From contig JAIOPN010000016.1 of NCBI GenBank assembly GCA_021413865.1, positions 154,176-218,175 of the forward strand: DNA of 64,000 nucleotides, written 5' to 3'. Numbering within the stretch: position 1 is the first letter of the stretch; every line of letters begins with the position of its first letter. Both the position numbers and the translations under genes were made by a program. The notes beneath the pieces are model-generated. The model made no database searches. It was given only the letters and a program-made list of their open reading frames with translations, and was not told the origin of the DNA. Below, piece by piece: positions 1 through 8,616 of this stretch. The stretch is from Planctomycetota bacterium (GTDB lineage: Bacteria > Planctomycetota > Phycisphaerae > Phycisphaerales > Phycisphaeraceae).

Positions 1-1
1 G

Positions 2-70
2 GCCTACATGAAGGCGTTCAACAAATCGACCTTCGAGCCTTTCCGCGCGAAGCCGGACGAAGCGGCCTGA
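2..70 (+). CDS. C-terminal end of an unidentified protein (partial)
   Basis: An open frame enters from the left edge and reads 22 codons (AYMKAFNKSTFEPFRAKPDE..) before TGA at 68-70. Too little remains to recognise the family. It lies 111 nt before the next gene on the same strand, and nothing else is visible in that gap. The call rests only on an in-frame stop and plausible codon use, so it could also be chance. Confidence 0.45.
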   Translation, partial: AYMKAFNKSTFEPFRAKPDEAA

Positions 71-181
71 GAAACACGTTGGCGCAGAAGCCCGAGCAGT
101 ATTTCGCGCAAGCAGCCTGTCAACGACGTGCTCTTGCATCTCGACCGGGGCCGGTAACGGCAGACCAGGGAACTCTCTCTG

Positions 182-2701
182 ATGCCCTTGCGCACACCCA
201 TAAATATTGCGGCCGTCGTTCTGTTCTGGGTCGTTGTGGCTCGGTCGGAGGTCGCCCGTAGCCCCACGACATCCACGGCACAAGCGGAGCAAGCCATGCA
301 GGCGATACACGATCCGGCGATGGTGGGCGTGGACACACCGTTGCAGCGATACCTGCGGAGCAGGGGCGTCGGGTCGGACGCGGAGTCCGTGCCGAAGGAT
401 TTATGCCCCGTTGAGGCCGCGCCGCGGGACCGGTTGTCGTTGTCGGTTCGGCCGGTGAGCGCCGGCGGCCAGATGGTGCGTTTGTCGCTGCCGGTGCCGC
501 GGGGCCTGCTGCGCGAGGGGCAATCGCTCGTCGTGACGGACGGGAAGTGGAGCAGTGTCGCGGCGACGCGTGTGTTGACGTGGTATCCCGTGTCCGAAGG
601 CCAGAAGCCGCTGGCCAGGCGCGTGATCGTGACGTTCCCGTATGTCTTCAAGTCGCTGGAGCCCGTTGCGCTGACGTTGAAGCCGGCGGACGAATCGCCC
701 ACCGCGGCGGATTGGCCGGTCGCCGTCAGCGCCGACGCGCAGGGCGTGACGATCGCTTACACCGGCGGCCCGACGATCACGGCGAAGCTCGTCGCCCCGG
801 CGCGGCAGAGCACCGACCCGCCCCAGAGCCGGGAGGTCGAGTCCAACGCGATGTTCCGCTGGCAGCGGCTGTTGATGCCCGACGCCGCATGGCCCAGGGT
901 GATCGAGACGCGCGTCGATGCCCTGGGGACGGTCACTGTCGTCGCCCACCTCCAGAACTGGGACGTCAACGCGATCGGCAACGAGCGGTATTTCCTGACC
1001 ACACCCTACCTGGGCTGGGACCTGGAGATGCCCGGCTCGCCGTGCAGGCTCAGCGCCGGCGCCGCCGATCTCCCCGCCGACAAACCGCGTCACGAGTTCA
1101 AGGATGGCGTCGCCTGCGAGTTCGTGTTCGGCGACGGCAGGTATCGCATCCACCATCCCACGGCAGCGCACAAGCGCCGCGGGTATGTCGAAGTCGCTCC
1201 CGGCGCCCCCGGCAAGGTGACGCACTACCGCTACCTCCGGGCCACGCCCTGGGAGAACGTGCCGATGCAGGCCGCCGGGTGGCGGAAGGCGGAGTTCGTC
1301 GTCGCGCCGGCTCCGCTCCCGTTGCTGACGGCGACGCTGGAGTATCCCGTCGAGACCGGGGTGGACTGGCGGTTGTGGGATGAGCTTTACCAGAGCGGCA
1401 AGCCGCTGGACCTCCGGGCCATGCCCGCGGACCTGGCGGCGTTCGCCGACTTCCACCACGACGCGGTGGTCAGGACCATGTGCGTCGGCGATGACTGGGG
1501 CGACGTCACCCTGTTCGAGAACGGCCGCGCCACCGGGATGGTCGATGGCGCGAGCCGGCTCAACCACTGCCCGCCGATTTTCGAGGAGGGGTGGCGCAGC
1601 GGCGACCGTCGGCTGGTCAGCACGGCCGTCCTCTGGTGCGAAAACTTTTACGACACCAGTATCTACTGGGGCACCGGTCCGACGTACGGCGGGTCGCGCT
1701 ACCCGAGTTACCGCACGAAGCTCCCGCCGGGCGTCACGGACCAATACCAGTGGCGCGCCGACTCCGGCGGCTGGGCATTCACCACCAAGGGCGCCAGCTC
1801 TTTCTTCATGGCCTATGAGCAGACGGGTGATCCACGCATGCTCCACGCCCTGGACGCGCAGATCACGTACGTCGGCGGCGAGCTGGTCCCGGGGGTGAAA
1901 TCTTCGACGCGGATGATGGGCATCGTGATTGACTTCATCCGCCTCTACCGCTGGACCGGCCGACGCGAATACCTCGACAAGGCGCTCGCAGCGTTCCGCT
2001 CCTTCACCGCCGTGCTCCAGCCGGACCACCTCTTCACCGAGGGCGGCGGCCCGCCCACCAGCAACGACCTGTTCGTGCCCCACGACACGCCGCGCCACGC
2101 CTACAAGTTCTACAAACCCAACAACATGGGGTACGCGCTCGAGTCATTGCCCGACCTGTTGCTTCACGCACCCGACGAGCCCCGGCTCAGGGAGTGCGTC
2201 ACCGCCATGGCTGACTTCATGGCCGCCGCGCAGGACCCCCTGGGGGGCTGGCGATACCCCCACCCCCGCTCGCCGAACATGCTCACCAGCCACTCCATGC
2301 AGCACGCGCATGACATGGCCACCGTCGGTAGAACTCTCGGGCCTCGGGAGGCCTACCTCGATGCGGCCGAGCGCTTCCTGCGTATGTGGTTTCACGTCTG
2401 GGAAAAATCCGGGTGCCTTCCTCAAAGTCTCGATGTGTGGGAATACGCCGTTGCCAAGAAACAGGGCCTCCCCGCGCCCGACCTCCAGGCCATGTACGAA
2501 AAGGTCAACGACCGCGACGCTTCGCGTGACTACGCCGAGGGTGAAATCACGATGGGCCACGTCGCCCCCGAGGGTTTGGTCTATCTTGCCGATACGCTGC
2601 GGTTCTACCTCCAGCACCGCCCGGCCGAACGCCTGCTCGCGCCGCCGGAAGCGGGATCGCCCCTCGACCAGGTGATGAAACGTATCAACAAGCCCGAATG
2701 A
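182..2701 (+). CDS. Secreted RIFT-barrel / (alpha/alpha)-toroid protein, polysaccharide lyase-like
   Basis: The 839-residue product starts with an uncleaved-looking signal sequence (hydrophobic AAVVLFWVVVA at residues 9-19), so it is probably exported. Residues about 70-390 are beta-rich and open with a segment (RLSLPVPRGLL) typical of the N-terminal RIFT barrel of YetA/PcRGLX-like proteins. Residues about 440-800 are helical with recurring aromatic helices (FFMAYEQTGDPRMLHALDAQ, IDFIRLYRWTGRREYLDKAL), as in (alpha/alpha)-barrel glycosidases and lyases. The fold assignment is by resemblance. The substrate cannot be read from the sequence, though a plant or algal polysaccharide is plausible given GH51 and mannonate dehydratase nearby. 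GGGAA precedes the ATG. It is transcribed alone. Confidence 0.7.
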   Translation: MPLRTPINIAAVVLFWVVVARSEVARSPTTSTAQAEQAMQAIHDPAMVGVDTPLQRYLRSRGVGSDAESVPKDLCPVEAAPRDRLSLSVRPVSAGGQMVRLSLPVPRGLLREGQSLVVTDGKWSSVAATRVLTWYPVSEGQKPLARRVIVTFPYVFKSLEPVALTLKPADESPTAADWPVAVSADAQGVTIAYTGGPTITAKLVAPARQSTDPPQSREVESNAMFRWQRLLMPDAAWPRVIETRVDALGTVTVVAHLQNWDVNAIGNERYFLTTPYLGWDLEMPGSPCRLSAGAADLPADKPRHEFKDGVACEFVFGDGRYRIHHPTAAHKRRGYVEVAPGAPGKVTHYRYLRATPWENVPMQAAGWRKAEFVVAPAPLPLLTATLEYPVETGVDWRLWDELYQSGKPLDLRAMPADLAAFADFHHDAVVRTMCVGDDWGDVTLFENGRATGMVDGASRLNHCPPIFEEGWRSGDRRLVSTAVLWCENFYDTSIYWGTGPTYGGSRYPSYRTKLPPGVTDQYQWRADSGGWAFTTKGASSFFMAYEQTGDPRMLHALDAQITYVGGELVPGVKSSTRMMGIVIDFIRLYRWTGRREYLDKALAAFRSFTAVLQPDHLFTEGGGPPTSNDLFVPHDTPRHAYKFYKPNNMGYALESLPDLLLHAPDEPRLRECVTAMADFMAAAQDPLGGWRYPHPRSPNMLTSHSMQHAHDMATVGRTLGPREAYLDAAERFLRMWFHVWEKSGCLPQSLDVWEYAVAKKQGLPAPDLQAMYEKVNDRDASRDYAEGEITMGHVAPEGLVYLADTLRFYLQHRPAERLLAPPEAGSPLDQVMKRINKPE

Positions 2702-2891
2702 ACCCGCCGACCCGTCGCCGATCGCACTCCGGTGTCTCTTCGGCTACCATGAATCCATCGCTCCGTGTCTGGACCCCGTTCGGCCTGTTGGGCGGCTGGC
2801 GGGATGTAAAAAATCAGGCCCAACGACAGTTTGCATGCCACGATCCCCGGCCGATTCGGTCGGGCGGTGGCGTGCCGACACGGAGCGCGAT

Positions 2892-4481
2892 ATGCCTGGT
2901 TCCATCACCCTCCCGCAGGTCGTCCTCGATCTCGAAGAGGAAGACCGCAAAAAGTACGAGGCCCTCTCCGCGCCCAAGTCGATCGTCGTGCGCTACGGCT
3001 CGATGAAGATGGTCGCCGAGCTGCCCTACGACGGCGACGCCAAGCCCGGCTGCGGCTCCAAGCTGGTCATCCGCTCCCGCCGAGGCATCGAGCTGGGCGA
3101 GATGCTCACCACCACCTGCGGCAACGGCGGGTGCGGCAAGAACATCACCCGCAAGCAGATGCTCGAGTACATCGACAACTCCGGCGGCCGTGACTACCCC
3201 TTCACCAACGAGGGCCGCGTCCTCCGCGTCGCCACCGTCGAGGACCTCAACGAGCAGATGCGCCTCGACGGCACGAAGATGCCCATGATCCGCATGGCCC
3301 GGCAGGTCACCGAGGAGCTCGCCCTGCCCATGAAGGTGGTTGACGTCGAGCTCCTGCTCGGCGGCGAGCGCGTCATCTTCCATTACACCAGCGAGACGTG
3401 GATCGACTTCCGCGAGCTGGTCCGCCGGCTGGCGGCGGAGTACCACACCCGCATCGAGATGCACCAGGTCAACGCCCGTGACGAGGCCCGCCTCACCGCC
3501 GACTACGAGAAGTGCGGCCAGCACTGCTGCTGCAAGCAGTTCCTCAAGGTGCTCAAGCCCGTCTCCATGCGCTCCGCCAAGGTGCAGAAGGCGACGCTCG
3601 ACCCGACCAAGATCAGCGGGCGCTGCGGCCGGCTCATGTGCTGCCTCCGCTACGAGGACCAGACCTACGAAGAGCTCCGCAAGCGTTTGCCCAATCGCCA
3701 GACGCGCGTCATGACCGCCGACGGCCCGGGCACCGTGATCGACACGCAGATCCTCACGCAGCTCGCGCTCGTCCGCCTCGACAAAGACCCCAAGCCCGCC
3801 GCCTACCCGCTGGAAAACATCGAGATCCTCGCCAAGGACCACCCCAACTACCGCCCGCCGCCCCCCCCGCTGACGCCCGAGGAGCGTGCCGCGGAACGTG
3901 CGCAGGGACGCGCCGGGGGCGCCGGCTCCGCACCGCCCGCGGGCCCCGGCGCACCGCGCCCGCCGCGCGACGACCGTGGTGGCAGGCCTAACGACCGCCC
4001 CCAGCGCAACGAGCCGCGCCGGCCCACGCCCGGCGCGCCCCTCCGCGGCAGCGAGGTCGAGTCCCGCGAGGGCACGCGCTCCGACGCGCTGCCTGGTGAG
4101 CCGCGCGACATCACTAACAACCCGAAAGCCGGCGGCGGCGCAGCGCCGCCGACCGGCCAACCCGCCCCGTTCACCGACGCGGACCACGGCAGCGATGAAC
4201 CCATGGGCGACGAAGGCCCCGACGACGGCGGCGACGAGGCCACGTCACCCGATGGAAACATCGTGAGCGACGGCAACAACGCACCCGGCGCACAAGGAAA
4301 CTCCGACGCCCCTGGAACACCGGGCGCTCCCGGCGAACCCGGCAGCGGTCGGCGTAAGCGTCGGCGTCGCCGGCGCGGCCGCGGCGGCCGTGGCCGCGGC
4401 GACGGGCAGGGCGGCGGCCCCGGCCCCGGACCATCCGGCGGTGGGGGCGGCGGCGCACCCTCCGGCCCGCCGCCGGCGTGA
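2892..4481 (+). CDS. PSP1 C-terminal domain protein with long basic disordered tail
   Basis: 529 residues from the ATG at 2892, chosen because GGAG lies 7 nt upstream; an in-frame ATG at 2835 lacks this. Residues about 15-310 carry the bacterial PSP1 (RicT/YaaT-like) domain, recognisable from KCGQHCCCKQFL and GRCGRLMCCLRYE, the cysteine-rich signature of the family. In Bacillus RicT works with RicA and RicF in RNA maturation; whether that role holds here is unknown. The last ~200 residues are low-complexity, rich in Pro, Gly, Ala and Asp, and end in an arginine run (RRKRRRRRRGRGGRGRG) followed by Gly/Pro, as in RNA-binding RGG tails. The tail is much longer than in Bacillus RicT. Confidence 0.85.
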   Translation: MPGSITLPQVVLDLEEEDRKKYEALSAPKSIVVRYGSMKMVAELPYDGDAKPGCGSKLVIRSRRGIELGEMLTTTCGNGGCGKNITRKQMLEYIDNSGGRDYPFTNEGRVLRVATVEDLNEQMRLDGTKMPMIRMARQVTEELALPMKVVDVELLLGGERVIFHYTSETWIDFRELVRRLAAEYHTRIEMHQVNARDEARLTADYEKCGQHCCCKQFLKVLKPVSMRSAKVQKATLDPTKISGRCGRLMCCLRYEDQTYEELRKRLPNRQTRVMTADGPGTVIDTQILTQLALVRLDKDPKPAAYPLENIEILAKDHPNYRPPPPPLTPEERAAERAQGRAGGAGSAPPAGPGAPRPPRDDRGGRPNDRPQRNEPRRPTPGAPLRGSEVESREGTRSDALPGEPRDITNNPKAGGGAAPPTGQPAPFTDADHGSDEPMGDEGPDDGGDEATSPDGNIVSDGNNAPGAQGNSDAPGTPGAPGEPGSGRRKRRRRRRGRGGRGRGDGQGGGPGPGPSGGGGGGAPSGPPPA

Positions 4482-4519
4482 CATGCCCGGACCCTTCGGG
4501 CATTACACATGCTCCGTCC

Positions 4520-4631
4520 TATAGCCCCCGGCTCGGCCGGGGGGTTCTTCGTTGGATCAACGCACACGCGGCGCATGTCCGGTATCCGGGAATCGCTCAC
4601 GGAACCCCCCGGCGGAGCCGGGGGCTATGGG
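4520..4631. repeat. Inverted pair of CATAGCCCCCGGC repeats
   Basis: Two GC-rich palindromic units face each other: TATAGCCCCCGGCTCGGCCG at 4520 and its inverted counterpart ending GGGGGCTATGG at about 4629. About 50 nt of non-repeated sequence separates them. The same arrangement occurs at 7024-7137, and a single palindrome at 13543-13575. Together they fill most of the gap between the PSP1 gene and the next gene. They could also act as transcription terminators. Confidence 0.8.
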
Positions 4632-4734
4632 TGAGGAGACATAACGTCCGGTGAGGAATGAATCACCCAATGCGGACGTTTACCGTCGGTGGTAATCTCC
4701 GTGCGCTCATCAATCTTTCCCCGCGAGGTGCGGC

Positions 4735-5751
4735 ATGCTTCGAGTCATCGTTGTCGGTGTCGGTCCGATCGGCCTCTCCTGCGCCCACGCCGTGCACGCC
4801 GAGCGCGACATGAAACTCGTCGGCCTCGTGGACCTCGACCCCGCCAAGCGAGGCAAGCGTCTCACCCAACTCGCCGACGAGAGCGGCACGGCCGCGCCGA
4901 ACGCCGACGCCGGCCCCGCCGTGACCGAGAGCCTCGATGCCGCCGTCGCCGGCGGGGCGGACGTCGCCATCCTCACCACGTCATCCGACTTCCGCGTCGT
5001 CGCGCCGACCATCCGCGAACTGCTCAAGCGAGGCCTGGCGGTGGTGAGCAGTTGCGAGCAGATGGTCTGGCCGTGGTACCGGCACGAGGCGTTGGGCCAC
5101 GCGATCGACGCCGACGCGAAGGCGGCGGGCCGCGCGGTGCTGGGCACGGGCGTGAACCCCGGCTTCGTCATGGACTTCGCCGCGGTGGCGCTCTCCTGCA
5201 TGGTGCGCCGCGTCACCGCCGTGCGCTGCGAGCGCCGCGTCGATGCGGGCCTGCGCCGTCGGCCGCTGCAGGCCAAGGTCGGCGCGACCATGACCGTCGA
5301 GCGCTTCCGCGAACTGGCTGCGCAGGACAAGATCGGCCACGAGGGGTTACCCGAGTCCGTGGCGATGATCGCCGCCGGCCTGGGCCGCCGCGCCGAGCCC
5401 GGCTCCGTCGCCATCACACTCGATCCGGTCGTCGCCGAAAAAAGCCTCCCCTCGGCGCTGGGGCTCATCCAGCCCGGGCAGGTCGCGGGCATCCACAACG
5501 TCGGCAAGTGGTCGGGCGATGGCCTGACCATCGAGCTCGACCTCACCATGGCGGTGGGGACCACCGAGCCGCGCGACGTGGTGACGCTTGACGGCCCGGT
5601 GCAGGTCCGCTGCAAAATCCCCGGCGGCCTCCCCGGCGACTCGGCGACCGTCGCCGCGATGATCAACCACGTCCGCGCCGTCCACAAGGCGGTGCCCGGC
5701 CTGCGCACCATGCTCGATATGCCCGTCGCCGGCTGCGTGGGACGGGATTGA
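4735..5751 (+). CDS. Dihydrodipicolinate reductase-like NAD(P)H dehydrogenase
   Basis: 338 residues. The N-terminus MLRVIVVGVGPIGLSCAHAV is a Rossmann nucleotide-binding loop, followed by VDLDPAKRGKRL where the ribose-binding acidic residue is expected. The rest (GTGVNPGFVMDF, then a long C-terminal substrate domain) matches the DapB-like group that includes 2,4-diaminopentanoate dehydrogenase rather than canonical DapB, because the DapB lysine-pathway motif EIIE.HH is absent. It probably reduces or oxidatively deaminates an amino-acid-like substrate in the cytoplasm; the substrate is not predictable. It stands alone between repeat elements. Confidence 0.75.
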   Translation: MLRVIVVGVGPIGLSCAHAVHAERDMKLVGLVDLDPAKRGKRLTQLADESGTAAPNADAGPAVTESLDAAVAGGADVAILTTSSDFRVVAPTIRELLKRGLAVVSSCEQMVWPWYRHEALGHAIDADAKAAGRAVLGTGVNPGFVMDFAAVALSCMVRRVTAVRCERRVDAGLRRRPLQAKVGATMTVERFRELAAQDKIGHEGLPESVAMIAAGLGRRAEPGSVAITLDPVVAEKSLPSALGLIQPGQVAGIHNVGKWSGDGLTIELDLTMAVGTTEPRDVVTLDGPVQVRCKIPGGLPGDSATVAAMINHVRAVHKAVPGLRTMLDMPVAGCVGRD

Positions 5752-5761
5752 TTTGAACTCT

Positions 5762-6019
5762 GCCCCGGAGGGGCAACGGGTTGTAGCCACGGGTGGAGCG
5801 GCGTCTTCGCCGCGCAACCCGTGGAAAGGTGATTGTGCATTTTCTTATCCCGCCCCGGAGGGGCGGCGGAAGCGCACGTCGTCGCGCATGCCTCCTTCGC
5901 CTCTCCGGGGCGAGAAGAGTAAAAAAGAGATCGCTTTCCACGGGTTGCGCTGCGCCCGCGGAGACACGGGCTGCGCTCCACCCGTGGCTACAATCCGCCG
6001 CCCCATCCGGGGCGGAAAA
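5762..6019. repeat. Compound palindromic repeat, ~256 bp (family C, copy 1)
   Basis: The element begins GCCCCGGAGGGGC and ends near CCATCCGGGGCGG. Its outer arms are complementary (TTGTAGCCACGGGTGGAGCG near the start, CGCTCCACCCGTGGCTACAA near the end). A second inverted unit (CCCCGGAGGGGCGG ... CTCTCCGGGGCG) lies inside. A near-identical copy in the same orientation is at 59713-59967. Short ORFs in all frames through it are artefacts of the palindromes. It occupies most of the gap between two genes. Confidence 0.85.
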
Positions 6020-6054
6020 CGAATCCTCACTCCTCCGTCACACCGATCACCGGC

Positions 6055-6139
6055 GGGTGCCACTGGTCGCGTCTTCGAGACCAGTGTTTTTCTGGAGATC
6101 AAGAGCACTGGTCTGCTAAGAAGTCGACCAGTGGCACCC
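6055..6139. repeat. 84-bp repeat with terminal inverted repeats (family B, copy 1)
   Basis: The unit starts GGTGCCACTGGTC and ends GACCAGTGGCACC, giving 13-bp terminal inverted repeats, with an internal inverted pair (GAGACCAGT / ACTGGTC). A second copy is at 37638-37721 and differs mainly in the central loop. The size and ends resemble a small non-autonomous element, or a REP-like sequence. It abuts the stop codon of the downstream convergent lipoprotein gene. Confidence 0.85.
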
Positions 6140-6144
6140 GACAA

Positions 6145-7026
6145 TTACTCCTCCGTCACGCTGATCACCAGCACCGACTGCACCTCGCTCTTCAACCGCC
6201 GCGCCGCGAGCAGCACATCGCCCAGCCGCAGCGGCGGTGGTGGCGGCGGCAGTGTGGCCACGGGTTGCGTCGCGGCCGGGTCGGCGGGCTGGGTCTCGGG
6301 CTGCGTCGCCGCTGGCGGCCCCTCGATCGGCGGGGGTGGCACGACGGCCAGGACCAGGGCGTGGTCCTTATCGACCATCATCGACATCGCCAGCTCCGTG
6401 AAGACCCGGCCCGAGTGGTCGAACTCATCGGGTGTTTGTGGCAGCAGCGTGGCGACGCGGTAGTAAAGATGCGGCGTGAAGGTGACGCGCAGCAGGCCGT
6501 CGGGCTGCGCCGCCACGCTCAGCAGGAATTGCGGCTGGCCGGGTTGGAGCAGGAGCGGGCGCGTCTGGCCGTCGTCCTCGGCCCATTCGATGATGGTCTT
6601 GCGGTTGAGTGGCGGGGCGGCCGCCAGCACAGCGTCCCGTCCCTCCGGTGTGAGGATCATCTGCCGTTCTTCGTTTAGCCGCTTCGGGAGTTGGCGTGAG
6701 AACGCGGCCAGTTGCGCCGTTTCCAGCAGCCCGGCGCGCAGGCCGTTGGAGTCCCACCGCTCCAGCGCCGCGTCACCGAGGGGAATCCGCACCAGCGACC
6801 ACGCTTTGTCCAAACGCTCACCCCGAGCCACGTCGGCGCGCTGCACGTGGATGCGGAACGTGCGGTGAGGCTGCGTCTGCGCCGGGTCGGGCGGCCGGAT
6901 TTGTTTACGCGGCGGTGGCGGGCCCAGGTCGATCGTGTTGTCGGTGGCGGCGGACTTGTTGTGAGATGCGCAGCCCGCGAGGGTGAGGGCGATGACGCAG
7001 AGCAGCCACGCGGCGCTCCGCCCCAT
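6145..7026 (-). CDS. Putative lipoprotein of unknown function
   Basis: 293 residues from the ATG at 7026. The start is chosen because it gives a classic lipoprotein signal (MGRSAAWLLCVIALTLAGC, lipobox LAGC) followed by a flexible linker with a PPPP run. The longer frame upstream runs through a repeat element and is not credible. The mature part has mixed alpha/beta character and ends in a Pro/Ala/Thr-rich stretch (ATQPETQPADPAATQP) before the last helix. I do not recognise a family. Its start codon lies inside the CATAGCCCCCGGC repeat, and its stop touches the 84-bp repeat at 6055-6139, so the gene is boxed in by mobile-looking repeats. Confidence 0.7.
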   Translation of the reverse strand: MGRSAAWLLCVIALTLAGCASHNKSAATDNTIDLGPPPPRKQIRPPDPAQTQPHRTFRIHVQRADVARGERLDKAWSLVRIPLGDAALERWDSNGLRAGLLETAQLAAFSRQLPKRLNEERQMILTPEGRDAVLAAAPPLNRKTIIEWAEDDGQTRPLLLQPGQPQFLLSVAAQPDGLLRVTFTPHLYYRVATLLPQTPDEFDHSGRVFTELAMSMMVDKDHALVLAVVPPPPIEGPPAATQPETQPADPAATQPVATLPPPPPPLRLGDVLLAARRLKSEVQSVLVISVTEE

Positions 7027-7137
7027 AGCCCCCGGCTCGGCCGGGGGGTTCCGCGAGCGATCACCGAATGCCATATATGCACCGCAAATTCGTAGGCCCA
7101 ACAAGACCCCCCCCCCGGCGGAGCCCGGGGCTATGGG
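7024..7137. repeat. Inverted pair of CATAGCCCCCGGC repeats, second copy
   Basis: CATAGCCCCCGGCTCGGCCG at 7024 faces a complementary unit ending CGGGGCTATGGG at 7137, about 50 nt apart, as in the pair at 4520-4631. It separates the aminotransferase stop from the lipoprotein start and supplies the ATG of the latter. A long C-run (about 7107-7116) sits inside the right unit. Confidence 0.8.
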
Positions 7138-7148
7138 ACAGAATCGCA

Positions 7149-8408
7149 TCACTCCCCGCGGATCGTGCGTTCAAGCAGGTCCAGTCCCTGGTCCATCTCC
7201 GCCTGGGTGACGACCAGCGACGGGGCGAGACGGAGCACGGTGTTCTGCGTGCCGTTGATGAGCAGGCCGCGGTCGAGGCACTTGTTGACCACCTCGGTGG
7301 CGCTCTTGAACCACGCGCCCGGGGCCTGCGGGTTGAGCTCGATGCCGATGAAAAGCCCCTTGCCGCGCACGGCCTTGACGCGCGGGTCCTTCGCGGCGAA
7401 GCGGCGCACGCGTTCCATGGCGTGGTTGCCGAGTTTCGCGGCGTGGGCCAGCAGGTTGTCGCGCTCGATGACGCGGAACACAGCGGCGGCAGCGGCCATG
7501 GAGACGCAGTTCCCGCCCAGCGTGGTGGCGTGGGCGACGATGCCCTGCTTGCGGCTGTCGTAGAGTTCGGCGACGCGCGGCCCGGCGCACATCACGCCCA
7601 CCGCCAGCCCGCCGCCCACGCCCTTGGCCAGGGTCATGATGTCCGGCTTCACGTCCCAGTGCTGGTGTGCGAAGTATTTCCCGGTGCGCCCGCAGCCGGT
7701 CCAGACCTCGTCGAAGATCAGGACCATGTCGCGCTCGTCGCAGAGCTTCCGCAGGCCGGTGATGTAGGCGTCGTCGGGGATGTTGATGCCACCCTCGCCC
7801 TGGATCGGCTCGACGATGACAGCGATCGTCTCGTCGTCGCACGCCTTCTTCATCGCCTCAAGGTCGTTGTAGGGCACGTTGGAGAAACCGGCGAGGAAGG
7901 GCTCGAAGTTGTGCCGGACCTTTTCCTGGCCGGTCGCCATCATGGTGGCGAAGCTCCGGCCGTGGAAGCTGTTGATCGCGGAGACGATCTTGTAGCGGAA
8001 CTTGCCCTTGATCTTGCCGGGTTTGGCCTTGCCGTAGAGGCGGGCGAGTTTGAAGGCGGCCTCGTTGGCGTCGGCGCCGCTGTGGCAGAAGAAGGAGCGC
8101 CCGCCGAAGCCGTGCTTGAAGATCGCCTCGGCCAAATGCGTCTGCGGCTCGGTGTAGAGCAGGTTACCGGCGTGCCAGATCAGGTTCGCCTGGTCGGTGA
8201 CGGCCTTGACCAGGTCCGGGTGGCAGTGGCCCAGCACGCCCGCGCCGAAGCCGGCGAAGAGGTCGAGGTATTCCTTCCCCTCGGCGTCCCACATCTTCGC
8301 CCCCCGGCCGCGCACGATCGCGATCGGGTAGCGCGGGTAGTTCCCCGTCATGTACGCGGCCTCGCGGTCGATGATCTCCTGCGTCTTGGTCGCTTGCGTC
8401 GTGGTCAC
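7149..8408 (-). CDS. argD: Class III PLP aminotransferase, acetylornithine/ornithine type
   Basis: 419 residues starting with GTG; GGAG lies upstream. The protein has the class III fold throughout: the substrate-carboxylate and phosphate region NSFHGRSFATMMATG, the PLP-contacting FDEVWTGCGRTG, and the Schiff-base lysine in MTLAKGVGGGLA. Overall it matches ArgD-like acetylornithine or ornithine aminotransferases, which transfer an amino group between N-acetylornithine and 2-oxoglutarate in arginine synthesis. No arginine genes are adjacent, so ornithine, succinylornithine or 4-aminobutyrate remain possible substrates. The family call is sure, the exact substrate is not. Confidence 0.85.
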   Translation of the reverse strand: MTTTQATKTQEIIDREAAYMTGNYPRYPIAIVRGRGAKMWDAEGKEYLDLFAGFGAGVLGHCHPDLVKAVTDQANLIWHAGNLLYTEPQTHLAEAIFKHGFGGRSFFCHSGADANEAAFKLARLYGKAKPGKIKGKFRYKIVSAINSFHGRSFATMMATGQEKVRHNFEPFLAGFSNVPYNDLEAMKKACDDETIAVIVEPIQGEGGINIPDDAYITGLRKLCDERDMVLIFDEVWTGCGRTGKYFAHQHWDVKPDIMTLAKGVGGGLAVGVMCAGPRVAELYDSRKQGIVAHATTLGGNCVSMAAAAAVFRVIERDNLLAHAAKLGNHAMERVRRFAAKDPRVKAVRGKGLFIGIELNPQAPGAWFKSATEVVNKCLDRGLLINGTQNTVLRLAPSLVVTQAEMDQGLDLLERTIRGE

Positions 8409-8488
8409 CGAGGGGCTACTCCGTCGTGGGGTTTGCGGGTCCGATGGTTCACTGGCGGCGGGGGAGCGATTATACAGTGACGGCGTTC

Positions 8489-8572
8489 GGACGAGCCGCG
8501 ACCGTGAGGAAGCGGTCTTCTCTTGAAATTGGGCTCTTCACAAGTCCGCTCCTTCACGGTCGCGGCTCGTCC
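8489..8572. repeat. Inverted repeat with 27-nt arms (GGACGAGCCGCGACCGTGA)
   Basis: GGACGAGCCGCGACCGTGA at 8489 and its reverse complement ending at 8572 form a long imperfect hairpin with a ~30-nt loop. It lies between the divergent aminotransferase and membrane-protein genes. Its GC-rich REP-like character suggests a dispersed repeat, but only one copy is in the window. It is unlikely to be a terminator because both neighbours are transcribed away from it. Confidence 0.75.
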
Positions 8573-8616
8573 AGAGTGAGCCCCGCCGTGCCCGGAATCC
8601 TCTAATCTGTCCCACG

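Noticed and set aside
5753..6463. 236-residue ORF across the repeat region
   Set aside because: It reads through two palindromic repeat elements and into the antisense of the lipoprotein; not a gene.
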